A stretch of DNA of 37,210 bases from Bacteroidales bacterium (GTDB lineage Bacteria > Bacteroidota > Bacteroidia > Bacteroidales > UBA4181), in the NCBI GenBank assembly GCA_031265445.1, contig JAISCQ010000089.1:1-37210 (forward strand), written 5' to 3'. Below are positions 7,988-16,434 of this stretch, in pieces (positions within the stretch are counted from its first letter, which is position 1; every line of letters starts with the position of its first letter). The translations under genes were made by a program, and so were the position numbers. Under the pieces are notes generated by a model. The model worked only from the letters and a program-made list of their open reading frames with translations, ran no database searches and was not told the DNA's origin.

Positions 7988-8007
7988 GCCGTTGCCGGGG
8001 CAACGGC
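7988..8007. other. GC-rich hairpin between paralogs 2 and 3
   Basis: Arms GCCGTTGCC (7988-7996) and GGCAACGGC (7999-8007) are fully complementary. On the minus strand the stem is followed by TTTAAAAG, a weak T-tract. It may reduce read-through into paralog 3 and the downstream genes, setting a dose gradient in the operon (inference). Confidence 0.5.
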
Positions 8008-8035
8008 CGGTTTTGATTTGACGTGTTTTTACTGA

Positions 8036-8890
8036 TTAATAATTATTGGGTATTCGATAGATCGGGCCGGTCTGTACAGGCTTCATCACATCATATTCGA
8101 ATTGTTTGCCGGCGGGCGTAATCACGCCTTCTACCTCAGATTTACGCGAAACGCGGTCGGTAACCTTTGTAACGGTGATCACATACTTTCCATAATCGGT
8201 AAAGTGAAGGGTGATGTTTCCACCGGTTACCGATACCGGTACATCTGTACCATTTAATGGAGAATAGTCTGTACCATCTTTTGTTACCGTATAGTCAACC
8301 AACACCTGCGATGATTGAGTGGTTAGCGTCACTGCGAATGGATAGTCAATACCGGCCGTTACCTGCGTCTGGGCATAACAGGCGCCGTCACTGTAAAGCC
8401 CGCCATTGGGATTGAAACCGATCTCGGGTTTTGCGATCACCGCCACCGGGATAGTGGTCTCTTTACCGGCGCATGTGCCTGTCTTGGGTGTTTCTTTAAC
8501 CTTTAGGCTGTCGATACCTGTCGTATTCCAGGTCACGCTAACAATGGGGGTCGTACCGGCGGCGGTGCCGCGCGAGTTTATGAGCGACCAGGCAAATGTA
8601 GAATTGACTTTTGAAAAATCTACGGTATTGGATGGCGTATCGTACTTGTACTCGGGGCTGACAGCCGGGTCGGGCAGCACAAAATATTTGACTGTCGAGG
8701 TTACGGTTACCGAGTCGCGAACTTCCTGCGGAAGACCCGGTCCTCCATCCTTATTGTAACCATGCTGATAATAGTCTTTACTGTCAATGGTTATCGGATC
8801 TTTCGGATCTACCTGCCCGTAAGTTACATGAACGAAACCAAGCATCAGGACTGCAAGACTGTATTTGATTATATTTTTCATCGGATTCAA
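8036..8890 (-). CDS. Exported protein of the T9SS cluster, paralog 2
   Basis: A 284-residue protein with signal peptide MNPMKNIIKYSLAVLMLGF, cleaved near YGQ. It aligns by eye with paralog 1: QHGY then DSVTV, then YFVLPDP, FAWSL, VSVTWNTTGIDSL, a Cys, IPVAVIAKPEIGF, and KYVITVTKVTDRVSRKSEVEG. The C-terminus is GPIYRIPNNY, close to the paralog 1 tail. No catalytic motif is visible. Repeated GxYxIxVTxVTDR phrases resemble those in large CTD adhesins. It lies 36 bp downstream of paralog 1, so co-transcription is likely. Possible roles are surface filament subunit, adhesin or partner of the CTD protein. None of these is shown by sequence alone. Confidence 0.82.
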   Translation of the reverse strand: MNPMKNIIKYSLAVLMLGFVHVTYGQVDPKDPITIDSKDYYQHGYNKDGGPGLPQEVRDSVTVTSTVKYFVLPDPAVSPEYKYDTPSNTVDFSKVNSTFAWSLINSRGTAAGTTPIVSVTWNTTGIDSLKVKETPKTGTCAGKETTIPVAVIAKPEIGFNPNGGLYSDGACYAQTQVTAGIDYPFAVTLTTQSSQVLVDYTVTKDGTDYSPLNGTDVPVSVTGGNITLHFTDYGKYVITVTKVTDRVSRKSEVEGVITPAGKQFEYDVMKPVQTGPIYRIPNNY

Positions 8891-8926
8891 TGATTGATAT
8901 GATTGAAATAATACCTTGACTGGCGA

Positions 8927-9841
8927 TTAAATGTTCGGTACATGATATGCCTTGCCCGGTTGCGGCTTCGGAAGCATGGTGTAAACAAATGTTTCCACAT
9001 CGTCTCCTCCCAGGAGAAATTCCGATTCACCTCCTTCAAAAGTACATTTACGCGAAGTTCTATCGGTAACTTTTGTGATAACAATGGTATAGGTACCGTG
9101 TGCATTCAGAACCGAATTGTCAAGGGTGAATGAAGCACCACCGGATACATTTGCGGTAAGATTGGGTTGTGATGAAGATGGATCGCCATTGAGCGGGTCA
9201 AATTTAACATTGTAAGTGACGATTACATCGCTTGATTCACTGATCACGCCGCCGGAAAGAGCTTCTACAGGAAAGTCATACGTATGAGTGCTGAAATCGG
9301 TCACACATTCCGTAACTGCACGTTCACTCGATATTTCACCAAACCTGATTTCCGGTTTCTTAATGACTCGCACAGGAATGGGTACCGGGTCGCTTTCGCA
9401 TCCTGCGCCTTGCTCTTCTGTCATGGATACATCAACCAAACCGGTGATATTCCATTTGATTTTTACCCAGGGGGATGTAGAGTTGTCATTGGGGTTTTGC
9501 ATCGTAACACTGCCGTTTGCCGGAGTAGAAACAGTCCAGGTAAACTTGGACTCGGTTAAATCGGTTGCCGAATAACTGGCTCCTGCAAAATACACAGTAT
9601 TAAAAAGCGGGTCGGGCATGATAAAATAAGGCATGGTCGACCCTACCGTAACCGAATCGATCTTTTCATCATCCGATTCATCTCCGGCAGATGTATACCC
9701 ATGCTGCCACAATATTTTATCCGTTGTTACCTTATGATCCGTCGGAGTGGGACTAATTTGTCCGAAAGCACTGGTCATTCCCAGCAGGAACAACCCCAGG
9801 ACCACCGCGCTAAACTGTTTCATATAACTGTTATGATTCAT
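8927..9841 (-). CDS. Exported protein of the T9SS cluster, paralog 1 (first gene of the cluster)
   Basis: A 304-residue protein starting MNHNSYMKQF; an alternative Met is six codons in. The signal peptide ends near TSAFGQ. Motifs in order: LWQHGYTSAG, DSVTVGSTMPYFIMPDP, FTWTV, VKIKWNITGLVDVSM, a Cys in GAGCESD, IPVRVIKKPEIRFGE, and GTYTIVITKVTDRTSRKCTFEG. The tail is GKAYHVPNI. It is clearly homologous to paralog 2 and more distantly to paralog 3, which indicates local duplication. The family is unknown to me. Being first in the cluster, it would be the most strongly expressed. Functional guesses are as for paralog 2. Confidence 0.82.
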   Translation of the reverse strand: MNHNSYMKQFSAVVLGLFLLGMTSAFGQISPTPTDHKVTTDKILWQHGYTSAGDESDDEKIDSVTVGSTMPYFIMPDPLFNTVYFAGASYSATDLTESKFTWTVSTPANGSVTMQNPNDNSTSPWVKIKWNITGLVDVSMTEEQGAGCESDPVPIPVRVIKKPEIRFGEISSERAVTECVTDFSTHTYDFPVEALSGGVISESSDVIVTYNVKFDPLNGDPSSSQPNLTANVSGGASFTLDNSVLNAHGTYTIVITKVTDRTSRKCTFEGGESEFLLGGDDVETFVYTMLPKPQPGKAYHVPNI

Positions 9842-9971
9842 TTTTAATGATTTATTATTTGATTTATTCGAATTCGTTTTTAAATTATTACCACATTATA
9901 CGATAAAGTTTGGAGGAGGTTGCATTATTGTAAAAAAAAATCTCATCAAAGACCCTGTCAGGTAACGCCCG

Positions 9972-10385
9972 TCATCCTTTCAGGCATTCCCCGCATACGC
10001 CGAGGAAATAGATCTGGATTTCGTCCGGATTGTGGGAGATATGCCCCCTGAAAGCCGGAATATCCGTTTTTTCGAGCGGGACATCGAAAATCGCCCCGCA
10101 TTTCCTGCATTTGAAATGCGCATGGTCGGATGTTTCCGCATCATACCGCACATTCCTGTCGTCGATCGCCAGCGATATCACCGCTTTCTTATCGTAAAAG
10201 AGCTTGAGGGTGTTGTAAACGGTTGTTTTCGATAACGTGGGGACGGATGGAAGAAGATCGCTGAAAATCTGATCGATGGTAGGATGTGTTTTGTGCTCCA
10301 TCAGGTACTGCATGATCACAACCCTTTGCATGGACGACTTGATGCCATGCTGCGTCAGGTGATGATGCACCTCTTGTATATCCAT
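9972..10385 (-). CDS. Fur family transcriptional regulator, PerR-like
   Basis: A 137-residue metal-dependent repressor. The N-terminal winged helix includes TTVYNTLKLF (54-63). The dimerisation/metal domain has HAHFKCRKCGAIF (88-100) and CGVCGECLKG-like zinc ligands C93, C96, C131 and C134, the structural Zn site of PerR/Fur proteins. The start at 10385 (MDIQEVHHHL) gives normal family length. The reading frame stays open upstream through a low-complexity repeat, but that extension (MHHSSFIIHHS...) is a translation of microsatellite DNA. It lies downstream of ahpC and ahpF on the same strand, strongly suggesting a peroxide-sensing repressor of that operon. The sensing ligands cannot be settled by eye. 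Confidence 0.88.
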   Translation of the reverse strand: MDIQEVHHHLTQHGIKSSMQRVVIMQYLMEHKTHPTIDQIFSDLLPSVPTLSKTTVYNTLKLFYDKKAVISLAIDDRNVRYDAETSDHAHFKCRKCGAIFDVPLEKTDIPAFRGHISHNPDEIQIYFLGVCGECLKG

Positions 10386-10388
10386 GTT

Positions 10389-10445
10389 AAATTTTGAATT
10401 TTGAATTTTGAATTTTGAATGATGAATGATGAATGATGAATGATG
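10389..10445. repeat. Two adjacent microsatellites between ahpF and the Fur/PerR gene
   Basis: About four copies of a 9-bp unit (TTTTGAATT) run directly into four copies of a 7-bp unit (GATGAAT). They occupy the whole gap between the ahpF stop and the regulator's ATG. Copy-number slippage would change the spacer before the regulator start. Confidence 0.85.
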
Positions 10446-10447
10446 CA

Positions 10448-12007
10448 TTATGAATTTAAAATACCGCGTATCCTGTCCTCAAAAGCGGAAAGCGCAGCCT
10501 TGGCTCCTTCGCCCATGGCAATGATGATTTGCTTGTAGGGCGCCGTCGACACATCGCCTGCCGCATAGATGCCCGCTACGCCGGTACGGCAATGGCTGTC
10601 GATCTCAATCTCGCCCATGCGGTTGACCGCCACAAGATCCTTCGCCACCGCACTGTTGGGCTTCAAGCCGATCTGGACAAAAACCCCGTCCAAACCGACG
10701 GTACGTTCTTCCTCCGTACTGCGATCCTTCACCCTGATAGCGGTCAGTTTTTCGCCGTCTCCAATAACTCCGGTCGTCTGCGAATTCAGGAAAAGCTCGA
10801 CATTCGGCAGGCTTTGAAGTTTTTCCTGCAGTACTTTGTCGGCTTTCAGTTCTTCCAGGAACTCAAAAACGGTTACTTTCGAACATATACCCGCCAGGTC
10901 GATGGCCGCTTCGATGCCCGAATTGCCGCCGCCGATCACCGCAACATGTTTCCCCCTGTAGAAAGGCCCGTCGCAATGGGGACAAAACGCCACGCCCCTG
11001 CCGATGTAGCTGTTTTCGCCTTCCACGCCCAGCCTGCGCCAGCTTGCTCCCGTGGCGATGATCAGGGCCGGAGTTCTGTAGGTTTCGCCGCCTTTCACAT
11101 GTATCACCTTCGTATTACCGTCAAGTTCCACGCTTTCCACCGTGCGGTTTTCGAAAATATCGACGGAATACTCCTGCATGTGTTTTTTCAGGTCATCGGC
11201 CAACCGGCTGCCTGTGGTGAGGGGCACCGAGATCAGGTTTTCGATATTCACCGTTTCCTTGACCTGTCCGCCTGTACGTTCCGCCACCACGGCGACCTTC
11301 AATCCCTTTCGCGCCGAGTAGATGGCCGCCGCTGCGCCTGCCGGGCCTCCGCCAACCACGATCGCATCGTATTTCCTGATCTCGCCGCCGGATGCGGCTG
11401 TTTCTTCCGTTCCGTATTTGGCTTCGAGCTTGCTGAGCAGTTCGCCGAAGTCGGCGCGCCCGGAATGGATGAACTCGCCGTCGGCAAACACGGCCGGTAC
11501 GCCCTGTATCTTCAGCCGTTCCGCTTCTTCCTGATAAATCGCGCCGTCGACAATCTCGTGGGCGATACGCGGATGAATGACCGCCATCATGTTGAAAGCC
11601 TGCGCTACATCCGGACAATTGGTGCAGGTAAGCGACACGTAGGTGGTGATATTGATGTCGCCTCTCAGCGCTTTCACCCGGTTTTGAACGAATTCGTCGG
11701 GAAAGTTCCTGCCTTTTCCATCGCTGTTCAGTATGGCCAGTAAAAACGTCGAAAATTCATGTCCGTCAGGTACCGCCCTGAACTTGATACCCGTTTTGTT
11801 CCCGTCTTTCAGTATATGAAACTCCAGCGCATCGCCCCGATGGATCCGGCATTGGAGTTTTTCGGAGCAGGAAGATACTTCTTCCAGCATTTCGATGAGT
11901 TCTTCGCGGCTTTCATGTCCGTCGGCGACATATATATCTAATGTATACAGGGACGAAAGCGTAGAAAAAATTGATGTTACCTGTTCTTTTAATGATGAAT
12001 CCAGCAT
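10448..12007 (-). CDS. ahpF: Alkyl hydroperoxide reductase subunit F
   Basis: A 519-residue flavoprotein that passes electrons from NAD(P)H to AhpC. The N-terminal double thioredoxin-fold domain carries the CTNC redox pair C128/C131. The FAD-binding motif GGGPAG is at 219-224. The second redox pair is C342/C345 in AFCPHCDG, followed by an NAD(P)H Rossmann motif (VAVIGGGNSGIEA). The C-terminal GIYAAGDVSTAPYKQI is the second FAD contact. The start at 12007 (MLDSSLKEQV) matches the family length of about 520. An upstream in-frame extension to 12163 would overlap ahpC and has no AhpF similarity. It sits 86 bp downstream of ahpC in the same orientation, so it is probably one transcription unit with it. 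Confidence 0.96.
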   Translation of the reverse strand: MLDSSLKEQVTSIFSTLSSLYTLDIYVADGHESREELIEMLEEVSSCSEKLQCRIHRGDALEFHILKDGNKTGIKFRAVPDGHEFSTFLLAILNSDGKGRNFPDEFVQNRVKALRGDINITTYVSLTCTNCPDVAQAFNMMAVIHPRIAHEIVDGAIYQEEAERLKIQGVPAVFADGEFIHSGRADFGELLSKLEAKYGTEETAASGGEIRKYDAIVVGGGPAGAAAAIYSARKGLKVAVVAERTGGQVKETVNIENLISVPLTTGSRLADDLKKHMQEYSVDIFENRTVESVELDGNTKVIHVKGGETYRTPALIIATGASWRRLGVEGENSYIGRGVAFCPHCDGPFYRGKHVAVIGGGNSGIEAAIDLAGICSKVTVFEFLEELKADKVLQEKLQSLPNVELFLNSQTTGVIGDGEKLTAIRVKDRSTEEERTVGLDGVFVQIGLKPNSAVAKDLVAVNRMGEIEIDSHCRTGVAGIYAAGDVSTAPYKQIIIAMGEGAKAALSAFEDRIRGILNS

Positions 12008-12093
12008 TTCCAGATGATTTTTACGGTTCAAAAAAATCAACGGAGCAGGTCTTTGCGATCGCTGCTCCGTTGCTGATATAAAGGTGATGAAAA

Positions 12094-12660
12094 TTAGATT
12101 TTCCCCACCAGGTCGATACCCGGTTTCAGGGTTTTGTCGCCTTTTTTCCATTTGGCCGGACATACGTCGCTCGGATTTTCGGCCACAAATTTAGCTGCTT
12201 CCGCTTTCCGGAGCAATTCGGCAGCATTCCGTCCGATGCCGTTGTCGTGAATTTCGCACAGTTTGATCTGTCCTTCGGGATTCAACAGGAAAGTTCCGCG
12301 ATAGGCCAGTCCGTCTTCTTCGATATAAACGCCCAGCGCCCGCGCAAGAACTCCCGTAGGATCGGCCAGCATCGGGTACTGGATCTTTTTAATGCTTTCG
12401 GAAGCATCGTACCACGCCTTGTGCACAAAATGCGTGTCGGCGCTTACCGAATACACTTCAAAACCCAGTTCCCGGAATTTCGCGTAATGATCGGCCATAT
12501 CCTCCAGTTCGGTCGGACAGACAAAGGTAAAATCGGCAGGATAGAAAAAGAGAATACTCCATTTACCCTTTACGTCCTTGTCTGTAACGGTTCTAAACGC
12601 GCCTTTGTGGAAAGCATTTACCTTAAACTCAGGAAGGTAAGAATTAATGATCGGTGTCAT
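12094..12660 (-). CDS. ahpC: Alkyl hydroperoxide reductase subunit C (2-Cys peroxiredoxin)
   Basis: A 188-residue typical 2-Cys peroxiredoxin of normal AhpC length that reduces H2O2 and organic peroxides in the cytoplasm. The peroxidatic Cys is C48 in FTFVCPTELEDM, with the PxxxTxxC pattern intact. The resolving Cys is C167 in SDVCPAKW. GIGRNAAELLR is characteristic of the bacterial AhpC group. A clear promoter lies upstream (12703-12733). AhpF and a PerR-like regulator follow on the same strand, so the set forms a complete peroxide-defence unit. Confidence 0.97.
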   Translation of the reverse strand: MTPIINSYLPEFKVNAFHKGAFRTVTDKDVKGKWSILFFYPADFTFVCPTELEDMADHYAKFRELGFEVYSVSADTHFVHKAWYDASESIKKIQYPMLADPTGVLARALGVYIEEDGLAYRGTFLLNPEGQIKLCEIHDNGIGRNAAELLRKAEAAKFVAENPSDVCPAKWKKGDKTLKPGIDLVGKI

Positions 12661-12702
12661 GATCTGATTGTTTTTAAAATTAATATAAAATTGAAATTTT
12701 TA

Positions 12703-12733
12703 CAAAATTAGAATAAATATATCAAACCACAAA
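12703..12733 (-). promoter_or_regulatory. ahpC promoter
   Basis: On the minus strand TTTG (12733-12730) is followed after exactly 19 bp by TAATTTTG (12710-12703). This is a full match to the Bacteroidota consensus TTTG-N19-21-TAnnTTTG, and the ATG follows about 42 bp later. An overlapping TTAGAATAA palindrome (12708-12716) is a weak candidate for a PerR-type site. Confidence 0.72.
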
Positions 12734-12788
12734 ACTTTCGATCAAATTTTTTGATTCTTTTTTTGATTTCCACGTCGAAAAAAAATCG

Positions 12789-14837
12789 TCACCTGTCCCG
12801 GTTTTTCAGCGTTACGGCAATACCTGCCCGTATCCATCGTCCCGGGAGGATGATATTGCCGATATCCTGATGTTTCCCGCCGCCGAGGTTGGATGCCTCC
12901 GCAAAAACATTCAGCCGGCCGGTATGTCGATAGATCCGGAGATCAATCTGCCAGAACGGATCATAAGGCGCCTCGCTTTCCGAACCGTCTTCGGCATGAT
13001 ACTGCATGTACGTACCGTTGCGATCCTGCCAGCCGATCATCCAGCGTGCATACACCCTTTCCGCGATACGGTGCGTCAAACCGAAATTCAACCGGTGACG
13101 CAGGTAATCCATCACGTAACCGGACTTGTACCGGCTGGACGATTTATTGCCGCTCATGAACGTGTAATACGCAGTGAGCGACTGTAGCGGAAAATTCTCT
13201 CCCGCGGCGCGTTTCACATCCCATTGTCCGCCTGTCGAGACTCCATGCATATACAGATCCGTAAGATTCATCGTGTGCCATTTCTGCCGGTCGTCCAGCC
13301 ATATCCAGTCGATAGCATCGCTGATATTGCGGTAGAAGTAACCTGCATTGACCGTCCAGCAGCCGGTCGCGATCCTGGCGCCCAATTCGTATTCCGTGCT
13401 GCGTTCGGGTTCCAGTCCGGGATTACCGATATTCATCGGGCTTTGGTAGTATAAGTCAGTGAAAGTAGGCAGCCGCATGGCGCGGTTGACCGAAGCGTAT
13501 ATTTTAAATGTGCGGTTCGGCCGGAAAGCCAGGTCGATACCCGGGTATACGTTCGGTTTGTTGCCGGTATAACTGTTGTGGTTCACCAGCACGCCCAGCG
13601 CAGCGCTCCATTTCCCGATGTGCAGGCTTTGTTCGGCAAAGGCGCTGATGTTGGTTCGCTGTCCGGTTTTGGTGTACCATTTGTCGTCCTGCCGGGGAAC
13701 TTTACGGGGCGTCTCCATCGGTTCGCCCAGGTTGTTGCTGTAGATACGTTCGCTGCGGGCCAGCATGCCGGCGCTTGTCCGCCCGAACCGTCCGGCAAGC
13801 GAAACCGTAACGTCCGCGCCGTATGTTCCGGTATAGTGGAAATTGCGGTAATCGTCGGGACGGTTGCGGTTGAGGATGTACCGGTCGTAGTTGCGCCGCC
13901 AGTATACCGATGGCGTTATGCTGAACCTGCCTGCCGTAACCTCGCTTTTCAATGCCGCGAAAAACGTGTGCAGCGACTCGTACTGGTCGGGATATTTCGG
14001 CCCGTAGAAACTGTTGGCGCCGAAGTCCTTCTGCGTATACCCCAATTGCAGGTCCATCGGAACGACGCGGCTGTTCCATTTGTTTTGCGAGAAAATACTC
14101 AGGTTCTTGAAATCGGTATTGTGCATGTATCCGTCCGATGCGGTTTGCGACACGGCCAAATGATGGGTGGTGCGACAGGTGTGCGCGGTTGCGGAGAGCG
14201 CCGCTTTGTAAAACCCGTATTGTCCGCCGGCGAGGGAAGCTTTCAGATAATTCTCCGGTTGCATTCCCGTAATAAAATTTACCGCGCCGCCTAAGGCGTT
14301 GTTGCCGAAAATTCGTGCTGCGGGGCCTTCAAGTACTTCGATTTTTTCGACCGATTCGAGATCGATGGGGAGGTTGAGCGAGTAGTGTCCTGTTTGCGGG
14401 TCGCTGATGTTGATTCCGTTGAGCAGTATGAGCGTCTGGTCGAATGACGAGCCGCGTATGGAGACGTCGGCCTGGGCGCCGTATGGGCCGCGCTGCCTCA
14501 GGTCGACACTGGGGATCAACTCCAGCATGTCCGCGAGGCTCTGTACCGCCGCTCGATCAATATCCGATTTCCGTACCTGCGTGATCGTCCGCCCGACCGG
14601 CGCAAACACACCGGGCACAGCATCTGCGCTTACCTCGACTGCTTCCAGATCGATCTTCTTCACCTGCGTACTGTCCGCCTGGGCAAAACTCCGCTCCGAC
14701 GAAACCAGCATCGTATAACCGACACACAACACGCCGATCTTCACGCAACGGTGCAGGCTATTGAAGATGGCATACGCTTTGTTGGCCCACCGCCTGAAAC
14801 AGGCCGATGCAGACCGCTTCCTTACATCATGATTCAT
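12789..14837 (-). CDS. TonB-dependent receptor (BtuB-like)
   Basis: A 682-residue outer-membrane transporter without the carboxypeptidase-like domain. The N-terminus has a long leader (FRRWANKAYAIFNSL then KIGVLCVGYTMLV, cleaved near SFAQA). This matches the arrangement seen in Bacteroidota BtuB-like receptors, so I keep the start at 14837. The plug domain follows (LADMLELIPSVDLRQRG, DVSIRGSSFDQTLILLNG, ARIFGNNALGGAVNFITG), then a beta-barrel. Substrate could be a cobalamin-like or metal complex, but nothing in the sequence proves it. I see no cobalamin riboswitch in the roughly 98-base leader. A -7 element at 14941-14948 gives it its own promoter. Confidence 0.9.
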   Translation of the reverse strand: MNHDVRKRSASACFRRWANKAYAIFNSLHRCVKIGVLCVGYTMLVSSERSFAQADSTQVKKIDLEAVEVSADAVPGVFAPVGRTITQVRKSDIDRAAVQSLADMLELIPSVDLRQRGPYGAQADVSIRGSSFDQTLILLNGINISDPQTGHYSLNLPIDLESVEKIEVLEGPAARIFGNNALGGAVNFITGMQPENYLKASLAGGQYGFYKAALSATAHTCRTTHHLAVSQTASDGYMHNTDFKNLSIFSQNKWNSRVVPMDLQLGYTQKDFGANSFYGPKYPDQYESLHTFFAALKSEVTAGRFSITPSVYWRRNYDRYILNRNRPDDYRNFHYTGTYGADVTVSLAGRFGRTSAGMLARSERIYSNNLGEPMETPRKVPRQDDKWYTKTGQRTNISAFAEQSLHIGKWSAALGVLVNHNSYTGNKPNVYPGIDLAFRPNRTFKIYASVNRAMRLPTFTDLYYQSPMNIGNPGLEPERSTEYELGARIATGCWTVNAGYFYRNISDAIDWIWLDDRQKWHTMNLTDLYMHGVSTGGQWDVKRAAGENFPLQSLTAYYTFMSGNKSSSRYKSGYVMDYLRHRLNFGLTHRIAERVYARWMIGWQDRNGTYMQYHAEDGSESEAPYDPFWQIDLRIYRHTGRLNVFAEASNLGGGKHQDIGNIILPGRWIRAGIAVTLKNRDR

Positions 14838-14940
14838 TTGATTTGATTTTTGATTTTTGATTTTTAAAGTTTTATAAACGATTGCTTTAAGCGATACCCG
14901 AAGGGAGCATCACTCAAAAAACGTCCGAAAGAACGTCCGG

Positions 14941-14948
14941 CAAAGGTA
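14941..14948 (-). promoter_or_regulatory. -7 element for the BtuB-like receptor
   Basis: Reads TACCTTTG on the minus strand, an exact TAnnTTTG match. It lies just after the nitroreductase stop and about 100 bp before the receptor ATG. No convincing -33 TTTG is at the normal spacing. The leader between it and the ATG has small hairpins (for example around 14884-14905) but no riboswitch I recognise. Confidence 0.45.
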
Positions 14949-14950
14949 TT

Positions 14951-15508
14951 CTATTTGTACTGGTTATAACAGCAAATGTCGTCCAATCTTTTACGTACTT
15001 TGGGGCGCAGGTTTTGCGACGACGGGTACCCCAGCGTAATGATCAGTTCGGCGCGTTTGTTCTTGGGGATATGAAGCAGTTCCTTTACTTTCTTTTCGTT
15101 GAACCAGCCCAGGATGCAACTGCCCAGACCTTCGGCAGTGGCCTGAAGGCAGAATTGCAGCGCCACAATGCCGATATCCATCAACGTGTAGGGTTTATCC
15201 TTGAGCATGGTACCTACTTTAGAGGTCAGATTGGGGCTTTCGCGGACAACAACCACCAATAACGGGGCTTGCCGGGTAAAATGATTCATCGGAACCAAAG
15301 GCCCCGAAGTAGTGTAGCCTGCTACCTGATCCTTGAGCTGCGGATCGTTCACCACAACGAACTTCCACGGCTGTGCATTGCATGCCGAAGGCGCCATGCG
15401 CGCCGCCTCGAAGCAGCGAGCCAATTTTTCGGGTTCCACCGCTTTGTCGGAATAACCGCGTACACTTTGCCGCTGAAGCAATATTTCCAAAAATTGATTT
15501 GAATCCAT
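14951..15508 (-). CDS. Nitroreductase family FMN-dependent oxidoreductase
   Basis: A 185-residue flavoprotein of the nitroreductase superfamily. The FMN phosphate-binding N-terminal motif is RQSVRGYS (13-20), followed by SACNAQPWKFVVV (41-53), the typical conserved stretch. GLGSCILGWFNEKKV and the C-terminal LGYPSSQNLRPKVRKRL complete the signature. Members reduce nitro compounds, quinones or flavins with NAD(P)H; the real substrate is unknown. It starts at 15508 with its own -7 element (15537-15544) and is followed by a separate promoter for the TonB receptor. Confidence 0.93.
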   Translation of the reverse strand: MDSNQFLEILLQRQSVRGYSDKAVEPEKLARCFEAARMAPSACNAQPWKFVVVNDPQLKDQVAGYTTSGPLVPMNHFTRQAPLLVVVVRESPNLTSKVGTMLKDKPYTLMDIGIVALQFCLQATAEGLGSCILGWFNEKKVKELLHIPKNKRAELIITLGYPSSQNLRPKVRKRLDDICCYNQYK

Positions 15509-15536
15509 ATTCAGATTTATGTTTTGATATTTGAAA

Positions 15537-15544
15537 CAAATGTA
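15537..15544 (-). promoter_or_regulatory. -7 element for the nitroreductase gene
   Basis: Reads TACATTTG on the minus strand (exact TAnnTTTG), 28 bp before the ATG at 15508. The -33 side is AT-rich with only partial matches. It lies in the 59-bp divergent gap with the lipoprotein gene. Confidence 0.5.
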
Positions 15545-15567
15545 GCCAAAAAACGTATCACTAAAAA

Positions 15568-16248
15568 ATGAAATCCGGAATGAAAGACATCAAATTAAAA
15601 ATATTGCTGATTTTATTCATATTGGTTCCTGTCCCGTTCAGTTGCGAAGACAGGAACGAATGTCTCGATTTGTACGTGGAACCGTATTTCGACATACAAA
15701 ATATAATTTTTTCCTATGTCGATCTGTATTCCCATGGCAAAGCCAATAACCTGATATTTGAACTTGTCGACCAGGACTATGACGACCGGGTGTATCCGTG
15801 CGACAGCATGGCGTTGTACATCATGGTGCCCGATACGGCGTTACTGTTCCATTCGCAGCAGGTCATGCGCCCCCGCTTCAGTTTGATACCGGAAGCTTTT
15901 GCATGTAATGCAAGACGAAACGGTTATGCGGGTACGCGTGAGTTAGTAGACAAGATTTACATATCAAGTAATTACGATTTCGACGAAACGCACCATAAAA
16001 ATGACAACCTGAGCGATATTGTCGACATATTTGCCTACACAACCGACGGTAAAAATGACTGGATGTCGCTAAGCGACTATAACAAATACTCGCCTTATGA
16101 AGCTCCCAAACGTTTTTATCTGCTGATCAAACGTAAACCGACACGGGCGATGACCCAGCAATTTGTGATCAAATATTACATGAAAACCGAACCGGGCGAA
16201 CCTACCGAATATTACATCATTACTACCCCCGTTTTCCATGTGAGGTAA
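15568..16248 (+). CDS. Probable lipoprotein, DUF5034-like, function unknown
   Basis: A 226-residue protein. The N-terminal hydrophobic stretch (ILLILFILVPVPF) is followed by SCEDRNE. The Cys with acidic residues after it looks like a Bacteroidota lipoprotein, with acidic +2/+3 residues that can favour surface export. The lipobox (PFSC) is imperfect. The body has no catalytic motif I recognise. LDLYVEPYFDIQN and a C-terminal beta-rich segment resemble the DUF5034 lipoproteins of Bacteroidota; this is from memory and uncertain. It is divergent from the nitroreductase and stands alone. Start: ATG at 15568, with a possible alternative at 15580. Confidence 0.7.
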   Translation: MKSGMKDIKLKILLILFILVPVPFSCEDRNECLDLYVEPYFDIQNIIFSYVDLYSHGKANNLIFELVDQDYDDRVYPCDSMALYIMVPDTALLFHSQQVMRPRFSLIPEAFACNARRNGYAGTRELVDKIYISSNYDFDETHHKNDNLSDIVDIFAYTTDGKNDWMSLSDYNKYSPYEAPKRFYLLIKRKPTRAMTQQFVIKYYMKTEPGEPTEYYIITTPVFHVR

Positions 16249-16316
16249 AGTTTTTGGACGAATCAAATAAATCGGTTACTAATGAACTTGTAATAAAATG
16301 ATATACTGATGCTTTT

Positions 16317-16364
16317 AAAGTTCAAATGAAATTCGGTTGATGCAATAAATATATGTTACCTTTG
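16317..16364 (+). promoter_or_regulatory. nagB promoter with 26-bp block shared with the Rpn-type gene
   Basis: TACCTTTG at 16357-16364 is an exact -7 element. The 26 bp at 16317-16342 are identical to 334-309 on the minus strand. The 14-bp spacing to the -7 element is also preserved, and 8 of the next 9 bases match too. The block contains GGTTGATG, a likely -33 region. The nagB leader is about 65 bases. Confidence 0.65.
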
Positions 16365-16434
16365 CAAACATTCCGACGGCAGTTTTTCAATTGTCGCGAG
16401 TAAGATTAACAGTAATTTATAAATCATTCATTAT

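Noticed and set aside
12008-12163. N-terminal extension of AhpF overlapping ahpC
   Set aside because: The extension is not AhpF-like. Start at 12007 gives the family length and removes the overlap.
12704-12720. PerR box at the ahpC promoter
   Set aside because: TTAGAATAA is palindromic but does not match the known PerR box well enough to be called.
14838-14950. Cobalamin riboswitch before the BtuB-like receptor
   Set aside because: The leader is only about 98 bases and lacks the conserved B12-box sequence. Only small hairpins are seen.
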